DNA from: JBEKTW01 sp049515655
Lineage (GTDB): Bacteria; Bacteroidota; Ignavibacteria; UBA10030; SZUA-254
Reading direction: 5' to 3'
Length of the DNA: 64,000 nt
NCBI GenBank assembly: GCA_049515655.1
Contig: JBEKTW010000004.1
Span: forward strand, 62,001-126,000
Part shown: one piece after another, positions 34,150 to 43,431 of the stretch
Layout of the letters: each line of letters begins with the position of its first letter
How positions within the stretch are numbered: the stretch's first letter is position 1
Program-made: the position numbers and the translations under genes
The notes under the pieces: model-generated
Seen by the model: only the letters and a program-made list of their open reading frames with translations
The model's database searches: none
What the model was told of the DNA's origin: nothing

Positions 34150-35544
34150 ATGAATCCGCTCGACGACGTCATAGCCGCCATCGCCACACCGATTGGCGAA
34201 GGCGGAATTTCCATCATTCGCATCAGCGGCAAAGATGCGATTGCAATTGCAGACAAAGGGTTCCGCGGGAAGCAACCGCTTGCATCCGCCGCGACCCACA
34301 CCGCTCACTTCGGCGGATTCATCGATCCCGACGGCAATGCTATCGATGAGGTCATTGCAACGGTGTTCCTGGAGCCACATTCGTACACGGCAGAGAATTC
34401 GGTCGAGATCAGCTGCCACGGAGGGATGTTCGTAACGCGCAAGATTCTTGATTCAATTGTTGCGTACGGTGCACGACCGGCTGAGCCGGGGGAATTCACA
34501 AAACGCGCTTTCCTGAATGGCCGGATCGACCTCTCCCAGGCAGAAGCCGTCGCCGACTTGATCCACGCCCGGTCCGAAATTTCGCACAGAACATCGCTTC
34601 AACAACTTGAAGGGAAACTCTCGATCAAGGTCGCCGAGCTCCGCCAGCAATTGTTGGACGTGTGCGGATTGCTGGAACTAGAGTTGGATTTTGCCGAGGA
34701 AGGCCTGGAATTCACCGATAAGGGCAAAATCTCAAGGCAAATTGAGTCGGTCATCGAATACTTGAACCAGCTTATCGATTCGTACAAGTACGGAAGAGTT
34801 TATCGCGAAGGGTTTAAGGTCGTTTTGGCAGGAAAACCGAATGTTGGTAAATCAAGTATTCTCAATATGTTACTCAATGAGAATCGTGCCATTGTGACGG
34901 AAATCCCGGGGACCACTCGTGACGTTATCGAAGAAAATGTCGTGATTGATGGACTGCTATTCAGAATTGTTGACACTGCTGGAATGCGAAAGAGTGAGGA
35001 CTTCATAGAGATCGAGGGAATCCGGCGAGCAGAATCGCAACTCCAGACATCCGACCTCATTGTTCTCGTGCTCGATGCCGGCACTGGCTTCAAGTCCACA
35101 GACAAGAATGTCTTTGATCAGCTCCTGAAGGAAGTCAAGAATCGCAATTTTCTGGTCGCGGAGAATAAGATTGACTTGCTCGGAAAAGGCACTATTCCTG
35201 ACCTCCCCGATGAATTGAAGGAATATGATATCATCAAGATTTCGGCCAAGACGGGTGCGGGATTCGGGAAACTCAAGAAGAAGCTGGTCGGCATGGCTCT
35301 GAGTGGCTCTTGGACAGAGGTGGAACGGTCATTGGTGATCACCAGCAGCCGCCACCGGGATAGTTTCCAGAAAGCCGTCAGGAGCCTTTCAGTCGCCATG
35401 GAAAGTCTGAACAGCTCTCAGAGCAACGAGTTCGTCGCGGTAGATTTGCGGGCTGCTCTTGATTCTCTTGGAGAAATCATAGGTGTTGTTACGACGGATG
35501 ATATTGTTCATAACATATTCTCACGATTTTGCATAGGCAAGTAG
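34150..35544 (+). CDS. mnmE: tRNA modification GTPase MnmE
   Basis: Protein of 464 residues. An N-terminal tetrahydrofolate-binding domain (DVIAAIATPIGEGGISIIRI), a helical domain with LNGRIDLSQAEAVADLI, an inserted Ras-like G domain (G1 GKPNVGKS at 228-235, then TEIPGTTRDVIEE and VDTAGMRKSED) and the C-terminal FCIGK with the catalytic Cys are all present. With MnmG it installs the carboxymethylaminomethyl group on wobble uridine 34 of certain tRNAs. Its usual upstream partner yidC is separated from it here by a 14-kb island; mnmG follows after 171 bp. Confidence 0.97.
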   Translation: MNPLDDVIAAIATPIGEGGISIIRISGKDAIAIADKGFRGKQPLASAATHTAHFGGFIDPDGNAIDEVIATVFLEPHSYTAENSVEISCHGGMFVTRKILDSIVAYGARPAEPGEFTKRAFLNGRIDLSQAEAVADLIHARSEISHRTSLQQLEGKLSIKVAELRQQLLDVCGLLELELDFAEEGLEFTDKGKISRQIESVIEYLNQLIDSYKYGRVYREGFKVVLAGKPNVGKSSILNMLLNENRAIVTEIPGTTRDVIEENVVIDGLLFRIVDTAGMRKSEDFIEIEGIRRAESQLQTSDLIVLVLDAGTGFKSTDKNVFDQLLKEVKNRNFLVAENKIDLLGKGTIPDLPDELKEYDIIKISAKTGAGFGKLKKKLVGMALSGSWTEVERSLVITSSRHRDSFQKAVRSLSVAMESLNSSQSNEFVAVDLRAALDSLGEIIGVVTTDDIVHNIFSRFCIGK

Positions 35545-35632
35545 TCCGACACTACCATGAAACTTTTTCCACCGTATGCCGACCGGTGAATTCCAGTCCT
35601 GGGAGGGGTTTCCTATGTCGCCTGGCGGGCAA

Positions 35633-35688
35633 GCCCACCGAAGCTCGAAAGACGCAGGTGGGCGTGTCTACCGAAGCGCACAGGTAGA
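35633..35688. repeat. Small palindromic repeats before mnmG
   Basis: Two stems lie side by side, GCCCACC...GGTGGGC (35633-35663) and TCTACC...GGTAGA (35667-35688), immediately left of the parS-like site. They look like short mobile or REP-like palindromes rather than regulatory sites. Confidence 0.4.
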
Positions 35689-35704
35689 TGTTTCACGTGA
35701 AACA
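35689..35704. promoter_or_regulatory. parS-like ParB binding site 1
   Basis: TGTTTCACGTGAAACA is a perfect 16-bp palindrome identical to the widespread bacterial parS consensus (TGTTNCACGTGAAACA). It lies 11 bp before the mnmG start codon, in the origin-proximal gene group where parS sites are commonly found. ParB loading here would organise origin segregation; parA and parB themselves are not in the window. Confidence 0.85.
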
Positions 35705-35715
35705 ATGAGATATTG

Positions 35716-37635
35716 ATGCAAGGCAGAAGAATATCGCTGGAATACGACGTTATCGTTGTCGGTGGCGGACATGCTGGAATTGAGGCCTCTCTCGCAGCCT
35801 CAAGGATGGGATGCCGAACAGCATTGATGACCATGGATATGAAGTCGATTGGCCGGATGTCATGCAACCCTGCAATTGGCGGCACTGCGAAGGGTCATCT
35901 GGTTAGAGAGATCGACGCACTCGGAGGCGAAATGGGAAAGCTCGCTGATGCTACCGGTATCCAGTTTCGGATACTGAATCGATCCAAAGGGCCAGCGGTC
36001 TGGTCGCCAAGGTGTCAAAATGACCGTGAATGGTATTCAGATTATGCCAGAAATACAGTCCTTCATCAATCTGGCCTTGACGTCATCGAAGATTCTCTGC
36101 TGGAACTTATTACCTCCCAGAATGGTACAGGTTATGCACACCGCCTTTCGGGAATAGTGACCCATTCAGGGAAGCGGTATTCGTGTCGTTGCCTTGTTCT
36201 TTCAGCCGGAACGTTCCTTCGCGCTATCATGCATACGGGGATGGAAAGCTCGGTCGGCGGAAGATACGGCGAAAAGGCCTCAATCGGGGTAACGGAGGGC
36301 CTCCTCAAGCTCGGATTTACGAGCGGAAGGCTGAAGACTGGAACCCCCCCACGAATCGATATCCGGAGTATTGATTTTTCGAAGGTGGAGTTCCATGAAA
36401 GCGACAACCCACCGCAGCCATTTTCCTTCCAGAACGATGAGATCAAAAACAAGCTCATTCCCATGTACCTTACGCGCACAAACGGGAAGACACATGCAGT
36501 TCTCCGAAAGGGTTTCGACCGGTCGCCGATGTTCACCGGGAGGATCAAGGGAGTCGGCCCGAGATACTGTCCGTCAATTGAAGACAAGATCGTTCGTTTC
36601 GCTGATAGGGAAAGTCACCAGATATTTCTCGAGCCCGAGGGGTATAATACGCCTGTCATTTATGTGAACGGGTTTTCAACGAGCCTGCCGGTGGACATTC
36701 AGTTTGAAGGACTACGAACCATTTGCGGTCTTGGAAATGTGAAAATGTTGCGCCCCGGTTATGCTGTCGAATATGATTTTTTCCCTCCACACCAGCTCAA
36801 GCTTACACTTGAAACAAAGTTGGTGGACGGCCTCTTTTTTGCAGGCCAGATCAACGGAACCTCAGGGTATGAGGAAGCTGCCGCCCAGGGTCTTATGGCT
36901 GGAATTAACGCATCACTGAAGGTTAAGGGCCTGGATCCGTTTGTGTTAAAAAGGTCAGAGGCGTATATCGGGGTCCTTATCGATGACCTGGTCAACAAGA
37001 GCACTGAAGAACCGTACCGTATGTTTACTTCACGGGCCGAATACCGCTTGCTGCTTCGCCAGGATAATGCCGACCGACGGCTGATGAAGTCCGGCCACGC
37101 TTTTGGCTTGATATCCGACCGAGTGTATGAGCGGTTGCTGAAGAAAGAAGAATTCATTAACAGGGTAATTGAATACCTTCTATCAAAGAGCGCATTGCCG
37201 GAAGAGTTTAACCCGTACCTCGAATCAAAGGGAACAGCCTCGCTCCAGCAGAAGGAAAGGCTCGCACAGATTCTCCGGAGGCCCGAAGTCCAGCTCGCGG
37301 AACTCCTCGTGCTTGAACCGTTCCGGAAAGAGCCGCTCTTTTCAAGACTCCTGGACCAGCCGACAAAACAGCAGAGGGAGATAATCGAGCAAGTGGAAAT
37401 TGAGATCAAGTATGACGGATACATCGCCCGTCAGCAAGAGCAGATGGATCGCTTCGAGAAATATGAGTCAATTCCAATTCCGGATAACTTTGATTTTCAT
37501 TCCGTGCGCGCGCTTTCTACTGAGGGGCGTGAGAAACTGACAAAGGTTCGCCCGGCATCGCTTGGACAAGCGTCCCGCATCAGCGGCGTCACTGCTGCCG
37601 ATGTTTCGGTGGTGATGGTACATTTGAGAAAATGA
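35716..37635 (+). CDS. mnmG: tRNA uridine-5-carboxymethylaminomethyl modification enzyme MnmG
   Basis: FAD-dependent enzyme of 639 residues from ATG 35716 (a TTG lies one codon earlier). The N-terminal dinucleotide motif YDVIVVGGGHAGIEAS, family signatures SCNPAIGGTAKGHLVREIDA and GTPPRID, the GQINGTSGYEEAAAQGL segment and the C-terminal helical domain (MDRFEKYESIPIP) are complete. It acts with MnmE on wobble uridines. A parS-like palindrome overlaps its 5' control region and a second lies downstream, so it is framed by chromosome-segregation sites. Confidence 0.97.
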   Translation: MQGRRISLEYDVIVVGGGHAGIEASLAASRMGCRTALMTMDMKSIGRMSCNPAIGGTAKGHLVREIDALGGEMGKLADATGIQFRILNRSKGPAVWSPRCQNDREWYSDYARNTVLHQSGLDVIEDSLLELITSQNGTGYAHRLSGIVTHSGKRYSCRCLVLSAGTFLRAIMHTGMESSVGGRYGEKASIGVTEGLLKLGFTSGRLKTGTPPRIDIRSIDFSKVEFHESDNPPQPFSFQNDEIKNKLIPMYLTRTNGKTHAVLRKGFDRSPMFTGRIKGVGPRYCPSIEDKIVRFADRESHQIFLEPEGYNTPVIYVNGFSTSLPVDIQFEGLRTICGLGNVKMLRPGYAVEYDFFPPHQLKLTLETKLVDGLFFAGQINGTSGYEEAAAQGLMAGINASLKVKGLDPFVLKRSEAYIGVLIDDLVNKSTEEPYRMFTSRAEYRLLLRQDNADRRLMKSGHAFGLISDRVYERLLKKEEFINRVIEYLLSKSALPEEFNPYLESKGTASLQQKERLAQILRRPEVQLAELLVLEPFRKEPLFSRLLDQPTKQQREIIEQVEIEIKYDGYIARQQEQMDRFEKYESIPIPDNFDFHSVRALSTEGREKLTKVRPASLGQASRISGVTAADVSVVMVHLRK

Positions 37636-37637
37636 GA

Positions 37638-37850
37638 TCATGGGTTGTTGAGTAGTTGAGATTCTGAGATGATGAGATTTTGAGAAGATGAGAAGCACGG
37701 GAAGTTGCGCCGCTCAGATTATGAGATAGGCGGGGAAGGGCGTTGTTGAGATGGTGAGAAGGAAGATGCTAAAAGCCAAAGGCCAAAAGCTAGATGCTAG
37801 AACAAAGAACCAACAACCACGAACTAAGAAATAATCACCAACAACTACAA
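37638..37850 (-). repeat. Word-order dispersed repeat, copy 1
   Basis: Non-coding repeat between mnmG and rsmG. Read on the minus strand it has three blocks in order: GGTTGTTGGTTCTTTGTTCT, then TAGCTTTTGGCCTTTGGC, then TCTCAAAATCTCATCATCTC. The same blocks in the same order occur at 48663-48850 and 49679-49853 on the plus strand. The remaining 165 bp before rsmG hold the second parS-like site and AT-rich DNA. Confidence 0.65.
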
Positions 37851-37853
37851 CAA

Positions 37854-37869
37854 AGTTCCACGTGGAACA
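37854..37869. promoter_or_regulatory. parS-like ParB binding site 2
   Basis: AGTTCCACGTGGAACA contains the perfect 14-bp palindrome GTTCCACGTGGAAC and differs from the TGTTCCACGTGGAACA form of parS only at the first base. It lies 166 bp before rsmG and 2.15 kb from site 1, on the other side of mnmG. Confidence 0.78.
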
Positions 37870-38034
37870 ATGGAATATAAATCCATAATAAACAATAACT
37901 TACGGCCCGTGTTGCATTTTCGCCTTTCTTTCATCAAGTTCGTTCTGAAACCCTTACGTGCTCTTCGATAATATCTTGTCACGAAGAATTCGCAAAGGAA
38001 GAAACATTGCGTTCAAGGAATAATCCGTTCAGTT

Positions 38035-38751
38035 ATGGAAAAGAAACTGTGGTTCAAAACGATTTGCGGTAAGAATCACTTCACTGTCTCGGACCTTCAG
38101 GTCAAATTGATTGAACAATTCTGCGACGAGCTTCTGTCCTGGAACAAAAAAATCAATCTCATCTCCCGGCGTGACGAAGAAAACGTTTGGACCAGACACA
38201 TGCTCGGTTCGATTTCGTTTCTCTTCCATTTTCAACCCGAACGAGATTGCACGGTTCTGGACCTCGGATCTGGCGGGGGACTGCCGGGGATCCCACTCGC
38301 CATCTTGCGCACCGACCTTCAGCTCACGCTTGTCGATTCCATTCAGAAGAAGGTCAACGCCGTGAAGGAAATACTCCTGACGCTGCCGGCAACGAACGTT
38401 GTTGCCGTTTGCAGCAGGGCCGAAGATCTGGCACGGAACCACGAATATCAACATTCATTTGATTATATTATCGCCCGGGCGGTCGCTCCGATGAAGGACA
38501 TCATTCAATGGAGCAAGCCGCTTTTGAAGTCATCGGACAACGATCCCGGGGATTTCCTAGGGGGAATCGAGCAAACCCATCGGATTCCACGGGGCGCCAT
38601 TGTATTGTTGAAAGGTGGAGTGTTAACGGATGAGCTGGAGGAGACACAGCGTAAACTGAATCCCCGGGCGATTGTTCCTTTCCCGCTCTCCGTGGATGGA
38701 ATCGATTCCTCCGAGCTCCCCGACAAGAAACTCGTCGTCATTTATCCGTAG
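38035..38751 (+). CDS. rsmG: 16S rRNA (guanine-N7) methyltransferase RsmG
   Basis: Protein of 238 residues. WNKKINLISRRDEENVWTRH near the N-terminus, the AdoMet-binding strand VLDLGSGGGLPGIPLAI and VTLVD-like LTLVDSIQKKVNAV, and YIIARAVAPM match GidB/RsmG, which methylates G527 of 16S rRNA. It has an insertion of about 20 residues near 185-200 (SSDNDPGDFLGGIEQTHRI) compared with typical members. It follows mnmG as in the classical gidAB pair, here with a 399-bp gap filled by a repeat and a parS-like site. Confidence 0.95.
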   Translation: MEKKLWFKTICGKNHFTVSDLQVKLIEQFCDELLSWNKKINLISRRDEENVWTRHMLGSISFLFHFQPERDCTVLDLGSGGGLPGIPLAILRTDLQLTLVDSIQKKVNAVKEILLTLPATNVVAVCSRAEDLARNHEYQHSFDYIIARAVAPMKDIIQWSKPLLKSSDNDPGDFLGGIEQTHRIPRGAIVLLKGGVLTDELEETQRKLNPRAIVPFPLSVDGIDSSELPDKKLVVIYP

Positions 38752-38759
38752 ATGGTCAT

Positions 38760-39731
38760 ATGAATAAGAATAAACAACTGTTCGATCAGCTTCGGCGGCT
38801 GACCACCGAACTAAGAAATCCGCGAACTCTCAAAATCGACAGACTGTCAATTCCTGAAATCCTGGAATCGATTAACAGGGAAGAAAGGACTGTAACCCTC
38901 GCGGTCAGAAAGGAAATTCGGCACATTGCCCGGGCTGTCGAATTCATCGTCAAGTCTCTGCGCTCCGGCGGCAGGCTGATCTACGTTGGAGCCGGGACGA
39001 GCGGCCGGCTTGGAATTCTGGATGCTTCCGAGTGCCCGCCGACGTTCGGGACTTCGCCGGAGACTGTCCAGGGAATCATCGCGGGAGGAACGGAGTCTGT
39101 GTTCCGTTCACGAGAGGGGGCGGAAGACCACGAAAAGGACGGCATGATGGCCATCCAGTCGAAGAGAGTCGGAAAGAAGGATGTGGTTTGCGGAATCACT
39201 GCGAGCGCCCGCACACCGTTCGTCGTTGGGGCGGTCAAAGAGGCCAAACGACGCGGCGCTTCGACAGTGTACGTGACGACAAATCCCCGTTCGATACTTC
39301 GGAAACCCGATTTTGCCGAACTGCGCAGGTATATTGACATCGCGATTTGCCCGGATGTCGGCCCCGAAGTCATCATGGGCTCCACACGCATGAAATCAGG
39401 AACGGCACAAAAACTTGTACTGAACATGCTGACCACTGCCGCGATGATCCGGCTTGGCAAGGTCTATGAAAATATGATGATAGACCTGAAAATGAGTAGC
39501 CGAAAATTGCAGGAGCGCGCGAAGAGGGTTGTGATGATTGCCACCGGCGTCGATTATGAAACAGCCGCAGGCAAGCTTGCAGAGGCCGGCGGGCACGTCA
39601 AGACCGCCCTCGTCATGATCAAGGCCGGTCTCACAGCGAAGAAAGCTCGTGAACGATTAAAGAAAGCCGGAGGATTTGTCCATCTTGCCATCCGGAACAT
39701 GCGATACAGTTATTCGAGAGAGAAGAAATGA
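38760..39731 (+). CDS. murQ: N-acetylmuramic acid 6-phosphate etherase
   Basis: SIS-domain protein of 323 residues that splits the lactyl ether of MurNAc-6-phosphate to GlcNAc-6-phosphate and lactate in peptidoglycan recycling. Diagnostic are YVGAGTSGRLGILDASECPP, TFGTSPETVQGIIAGG and GPEVIMGSTRMKSGTAQK. The helical C-terminal domain (GHVKTALVMIKAGLTAKKAR) is complete. It starts 8 bp after rsmG and overlaps the next gene by 4 nt. No MurNAc kinase or transporter is nearby. Confidence 0.95.
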   Translation: MNKNKQLFDQLRRLTTELRNPRTLKIDRLSIPEILESINREERTVTLAVRKEIRHIARAVEFIVKSLRSGGRLIYVGAGTSGRLGILDASECPPTFGTSPETVQGIIAGGTESVFRSREGAEDHEKDGMMAIQSKRVGKKDVVCGITASARTPFVVGAVKEAKRRGASTVYVTTNPRSILRKPDFAELRRYIDIAICPDVGPEVIMGSTRMKSGTAQKLVLNMLTTAAMIRLGKVYENMMIDLKMSSRKLQERAKRVVMIATGVDYETAAGKLAEAGGHVKTALVMIKAGLTAKKARERLKKAGGFVHLAIRNMRYSYSREKK

Positions 39732-40438
39732 AACCGCCTGTACTACTTGACCAGGATGTATTTCCGCCCTTCGAAGGATTCCCGAAGGAGGGAATCCGAT
39801 TTCTCGCGCAGCTCAAAAAGAACAATAACCGTGAGTGGTTCGCTAAACACAAATCCGAGTACGAAGACCTCGTGAAATTGCCGATGCAGTCGTTCATCGC
39901 TGCGCTGAAAGCCCCGATGGCGAAGCTTGTGCCGGAAATCGACGTGAACCCCAATCGATCGATGTTCCGCATTTATCGGGACATCCGCTTCAGCAAGGAC
40001 AAGGCCCCGTACAAAACACACGCCGCCGCCGTGTTTCATCTGCGGGGTCATTGGGAAGACAGCGCGGGATATTACGCGCACATCGAGCCGGGACATGTGT
40101 ACGTGGGTGGCGGAATGTACATGCCCAACGGCGACCAGCTTAAGAAAATCCGCAGTGCGATCGCGGAACGGGCGGAGCAATTCCGTTCCATCGTTGCGGC
40201 GCGGTCCTTTAACAAAACGTTCGGCTCACTCGAAGGTGAAAAGTTGCAGCGGGCTCCACTCGGTTTTCCCATTGACCATCCGATGCTGGACTGGCTCAAA
40301 CACAAGAGCTTCTACGCCGGGGTTGAATGGGACGAGAAAGAGTGCTATTCGGAGAGGTTTCTTCAGAGGGTCGTTGGTGTGTACAAAGATCTGTTACCAC
40401 TCATCCGGTTCCTGAATCAAGCGCTGGGGAAAGTCTAA
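39728..40438 (+). CDS. DUF2461 family (TIGR02453) protein
   Basis: Protein of 236 residues with family marks FAKHKSEYEDLVKLP-like (here FAKH as WFAKHKSEYEDL), RIYRDIRFSKDKAPYKTHAA, AGYYAHIEPGHVYVGGGMYM and APLGFPIDHPMLDWLKHK. The family is widespread and its function is unknown. It starts inside the murQ stop (ATGA overlap), so it is translated together with murQ, but the pairing is not known to me as functional. It ends the rsmG-murQ transcription unit. Confidence 0.9.
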   Translation: MKPPVLLDQDVFPPFEGFPKEGIRFLAQLKKNNNREWFAKHKSEYEDLVKLPMQSFIAALKAPMAKLVPEIDVNPNRSMFRIYRDIRFSKDKAPYKTHAAAVFHLRGHWEDSAGYYAHIEPGHVYVGGGMYMPNGDQLKKIRSAIAERAEQFRSIVAARSFNKTFGSLEGEKLQRAPLGFPIDHPMLDWLKHKSFYAGVEWDEKECYSERFLQRVVGVYKDLLPLIRFLNQALGKV

Positions 40439-40530
40439 ACAAACATGCGCGGGATTATCCCGCAGGTACGGGTTTATAGGATGATGGAGGTTTCTTATCA
40501 GGGTAATCCATTAATCATGTGAATCATGGT

Positions 40531-41733
40531 TCAGACGGCAGATTCCACAAAAGCAACGAGCTTTTCAACTCCTTCGCGAAATAACCCGGGTTCGGGAAGC
40601 AGGCTAATCACAAGAAATCCCTCCTCCTCAAAATCGAAGAAGTATCCGGGGTGAACGTAGACACCTTTCTGCTCGAGAACCTGCAGCGCCCATTCCTCGT
40701 CTGTTCGAATTCTCGGCACCCGAATGATCGCGTACCATCCTCCCTCAGAAGCAAGGAGTGACACCGGCCCACCTGACTCCTGCAGATCTGCAGCGGCGGG
40801 ATGCAAGCGGCGGTACAAGAAAGAGTAGTTCGCTCCGACCCGGCTGACGATCTGTGCCCGAACGGATTTGCATACTTCAAAAAGCTTTGGAAGCGCGACC
40901 TGGACGGGGGTGTTGACTGAAAGGAACGTGTCGGAAATTGTCTCAAGCCGCTCGAGTGCCTCGCGACGTTCTTCGGGCGGACCGCTTGCGACGATCCAGG
41001 CGAGTTTCATTTGCGGCAATCCCAGCAATTTTGAGATTCCGTTGAGAGTAAAGGTCAGAACAGTCGAACGATGTGCACTCGCTTGCAGTGCCGCGGCATC
41101 GCCACTGAAGGCGTACTCCGAGAAAACTTCGTCCACGATTACAGCGAGCCGGGACTCTAAAGCAATTCTCTCTATGGCCTCGAGTTCCGATCCCTTGAGG
41201 AACATCCCGGTGGGGTTGTGCGGATTAACGATTACAAGAGCCCGTGTTGTTTTTGAAATCCGCTCTTCGATGGATTCAACATCTATATGCCAGCCGTGGT
41301 CATAACCGAGCCGGAAATGTTGTAGCTTTACGTCATTGATCTCTGCCAGGAATTCGAACAGGGGATAGGATGGTTTTGGAACGAGAACTGCATCCCCGGC
41401 GTCACACAGTAACTTGAGAATCATGGCATAGGCCTCGCTCGTACCGGCAGTGAGCACGATGTCCGCCGGATCGATGGAACTATTTCTCCGTCGATAATAT
41501 TCACAGATGGTTCTCCGCGCGCAGGGCAAGCCCTTGGGGTCGGGGCGATACTGTAGAGCCGCCGGATCAGAAAGCGCCGCCAGGATTTCTTTCCCGGGAT
41601 AATGAATGCCACATTCCGTCGGATTGGATGTGGTGAGGTCGTGGATAACCAGACCTTTGCTCTGCCGCCGCTCAAGAGCCTGACTCAGGAGGTTGGGCTG
41701 GTGCTGCCAGTTTGTGCGAGATGAAAAAAGCAC
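40531..41733 (-). CDS. PLP-dependent aminotransferase, class I/II
   Basis: Protein of 400 residues of the fold-type I aminotransferase family. The substrate-binding start HDLTTSNPTECG, VLTAGTSEAYAMILKLLCDA, VIVNPHNPTG (Asn of the PLP pocket), VIVDEVFSEY (Asp binding pyridine N) and LNGISKLLGLPQMKL (Schiff-base Lys) are in order. It would transfer an amino group between an amino acid and a 2-oxo acid; the amino-acid specificity cannot be read. It is convergent with the murQ unit and divergent from the TPR gene. Confidence 0.92.
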   Translation of the reverse strand: MLFSSRTNWQHQPNLLSQALERRQSKGLVIHDLTTSNPTECGIHYPGKEILAALSDPAALQYRPDPKGLPCARRTICEYYRRRNSSIDPADIVLTAGTSEAYAMILKLLCDAGDAVLVPKPSYPLFEFLAEINDVKLQHFRLGYDHGWHIDVESIEERISKTTRALVIVNPHNPTGMFLKGSELEAIERIALESRLAVIVDEVFSEYAFSGDAAALQASAHRSTVLTFTLNGISKLLGLPQMKLAWIVASGPPEERREALERLETISDTFLSVNTPVQVALPKLFEVCKSVRAQIVSRVGANYSFLYRRLHPAAADLQESGGPVSLLASEGGWYAIIRVPRIRTDEEWALQVLEQKGVYVHPGYFFDFEEEGFLVISLLPEPGLFREGVEKLVAFVESAV

Positions 41734-41893
41734 TTGGAATTACTTGGGATTATTGGGATAATTGAAATTATGGGAATCACCGAGCGTTCTGAGTGAAAGA
41801 TAGGGAAACAAGTTTTCTTAAACAATGTGCGCCGGGATTGTTCGGGGGTGGCTCGCTTTGCGTCTCACCCGAAAACTCAGTACTTTTTACTTG

Positions 41894-43426
41894 ATGAATA
41901 CTTTGCTGAAGATACTTTGCGGTCTTGCATTCTTCTGGTACCTCCCGTGCACGGCCGGAAGTGCAAACCCGGAAACACTCGACCGGGTCCAGGCGTTGAC
42001 GCTTCGAGGGCTGGAGGATGCTTACAACTTTGATTTTGATAACGCAGCCAGTAGATTCGACGAAGCAATTTCCCTCGACCCTTCCTTTCCACGCCCCCAT
42101 GTCGTGAAAGCAGCGATTCACTTCTGGCGATACCTACTTAGCAGGAACGATTCAGATTACCAGCCGTTTTTATCACTCGCCGACAAAGCCATTCAGGTAA
42201 GCGAAAAATATCTGGACGAGCATGGCAACAACGCGGAAGCGCTTGGATGTCTCGGAACAGTGTACGGGTATCGCGCCTTTGCCGAGGTGAGGGCAAAGAG
42301 CTGGCTCAAGGCCGCGTGGGACGGGAAGAAGAGTTATGACTGTCTCTACGATGCGATCAAACTCGACCCCCACCTGTACGACGCGTATCTCGGATTAGGC
42401 CTCTATCATTACTATGTCACCGTCCTTCCCAAACCGTTACAGTGGATCATTTCCATTTTGGGTGTTTCGGGAGATAGTGAGCTGGGCTTCAAGGAGATTC
42501 GCACGACGGCCGAGAAGGGAACTTACGCAAGAACGGAAGCGAAATATTACCTCGCCGTATTGCTACCATGGCACAGCGGCGACTTCGACGGGAGCGAAAA
42601 GATCTTCGCGGATTTGTCGCTTCACTATCCGAAGAACTCGTTGTTCATTTTTTCCCGCGCCGTCTGGGAAATCCGGCGGAACGATGTCCACACCGCCAGA
42701 GATCGTCTCCTGGCAATTCTTGCCATGCCGAACAGCGCTCTCCCCGGAGTCGACACCTACGTGCATTATAAGCTTGCCGAGTGTTATTTCCGCCTCGAAG
42801 ATTGGCCGGCGGCACTGACAGAATACCGGGCATCCCTCAATAGAAACAGGGATGAAACGTATTCCACCACGTCGAGCTATCGCATTGGATTGTGTTATGA
42901 GATGTCGGGTCAACGCAATGTTGCCTTACCTTATTACCAGCGGGCTGCCACGGGTAATCTCACATTCGGAGACGACGCCTACTCATTACGCAGAGCGCAG
43001 GAACGGCTAAAGTCCCCTCTCGCGCTCCCGGACACACTCCTGATTAGAGCTCAGAATGCCCTGAGGACGGGAAACGACGAGAAGGCGATCACCTTGTTCA
43101 CGTCGTTGAAGAACATTCCGCTTATTTCTCCCGACTGCGTTGGCGAAGCCGAGTATGGAATCGGCGAAGCGCTGTTTGACAGGGGAGCGTACGGCGATGC
43201 CCTGCGCCAGTTTCAGTCGGTCCTTGGTTTAACGTTGACGCAGGAGGGCTGGCTTCTACCGTGGTCGCATTACCAAAGCGCGCTTTGCCATCTCAAACTC
43301 AATAATACTCAAAGCGCGAAGAACGAGTTAGAGCGCGCGCTGGAATACGATAATTATGATTTCAAGAATTGGATAGAATTTCGGGCAAAGCGGGAGCTGG
43401 AAGAACTGGGTAAGAACTCGGGGTAG
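41894..43426 (+). CDS. Exported TPR-repeat protein
   Basis: Protein of 510 residues from the ATG at 41894, which gives a clean signal peptide (LLKILCGLAFFWYLPCTAGS); the frame is open 23 codons further up but lacks that feature. At least six helical TPR-like pairs follow, e.g. EDAYNFDFDNAASRFDEAIS and FDRGAYGDALRQFQSVLGLT, broken by a conserved middle of about 120 residues (YDAYLGLGLYHYYVTVLPKP). It is probably periplasmic and protein-binding. It ends 5 bp before the convergent phosphoesterase gene. Confidence 0.85.
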   Translation: MNTLLKILCGLAFFWYLPCTAGSANPETLDRVQALTLRGLEDAYNFDFDNAASRFDEAISLDPSFPRPHVVKAAIHFWRYLLSRNDSDYQPFLSLADKAIQVSEKYLDEHGNNAEALGCLGTVYGYRAFAEVRAKSWLKAAWDGKKSYDCLYDAIKLDPHLYDAYLGLGLYHYYVTVLPKPLQWIISILGVSGDSELGFKEIRTTAEKGTYARTEAKYYLAVLLPWHSGDFDGSEKIFADLSLHYPKNSLFIFSRAVWEIRRNDVHTARDRLLAILAMPNSALPGVDTYVHYKLAECYFRLEDWPAALTEYRASLNRNRDETYSTTSSYRIGLCYEMSGQRNVALPYYQRAATGNLTFGDDAYSLRRAQERLKSPLALPDTLLIRAQNALRTGNDEKAITLFTSLKNIPLISPDCVGEAEYGIGEALFDRGAYGDALRQFQSVLGLTLTQEGWLLPWSHYQSALCHLKLNNTQSAKNELERALEYDNYDFKNWIEFRAKRELEELGKNSG

Positions 43427-43431
43427 GGGCT

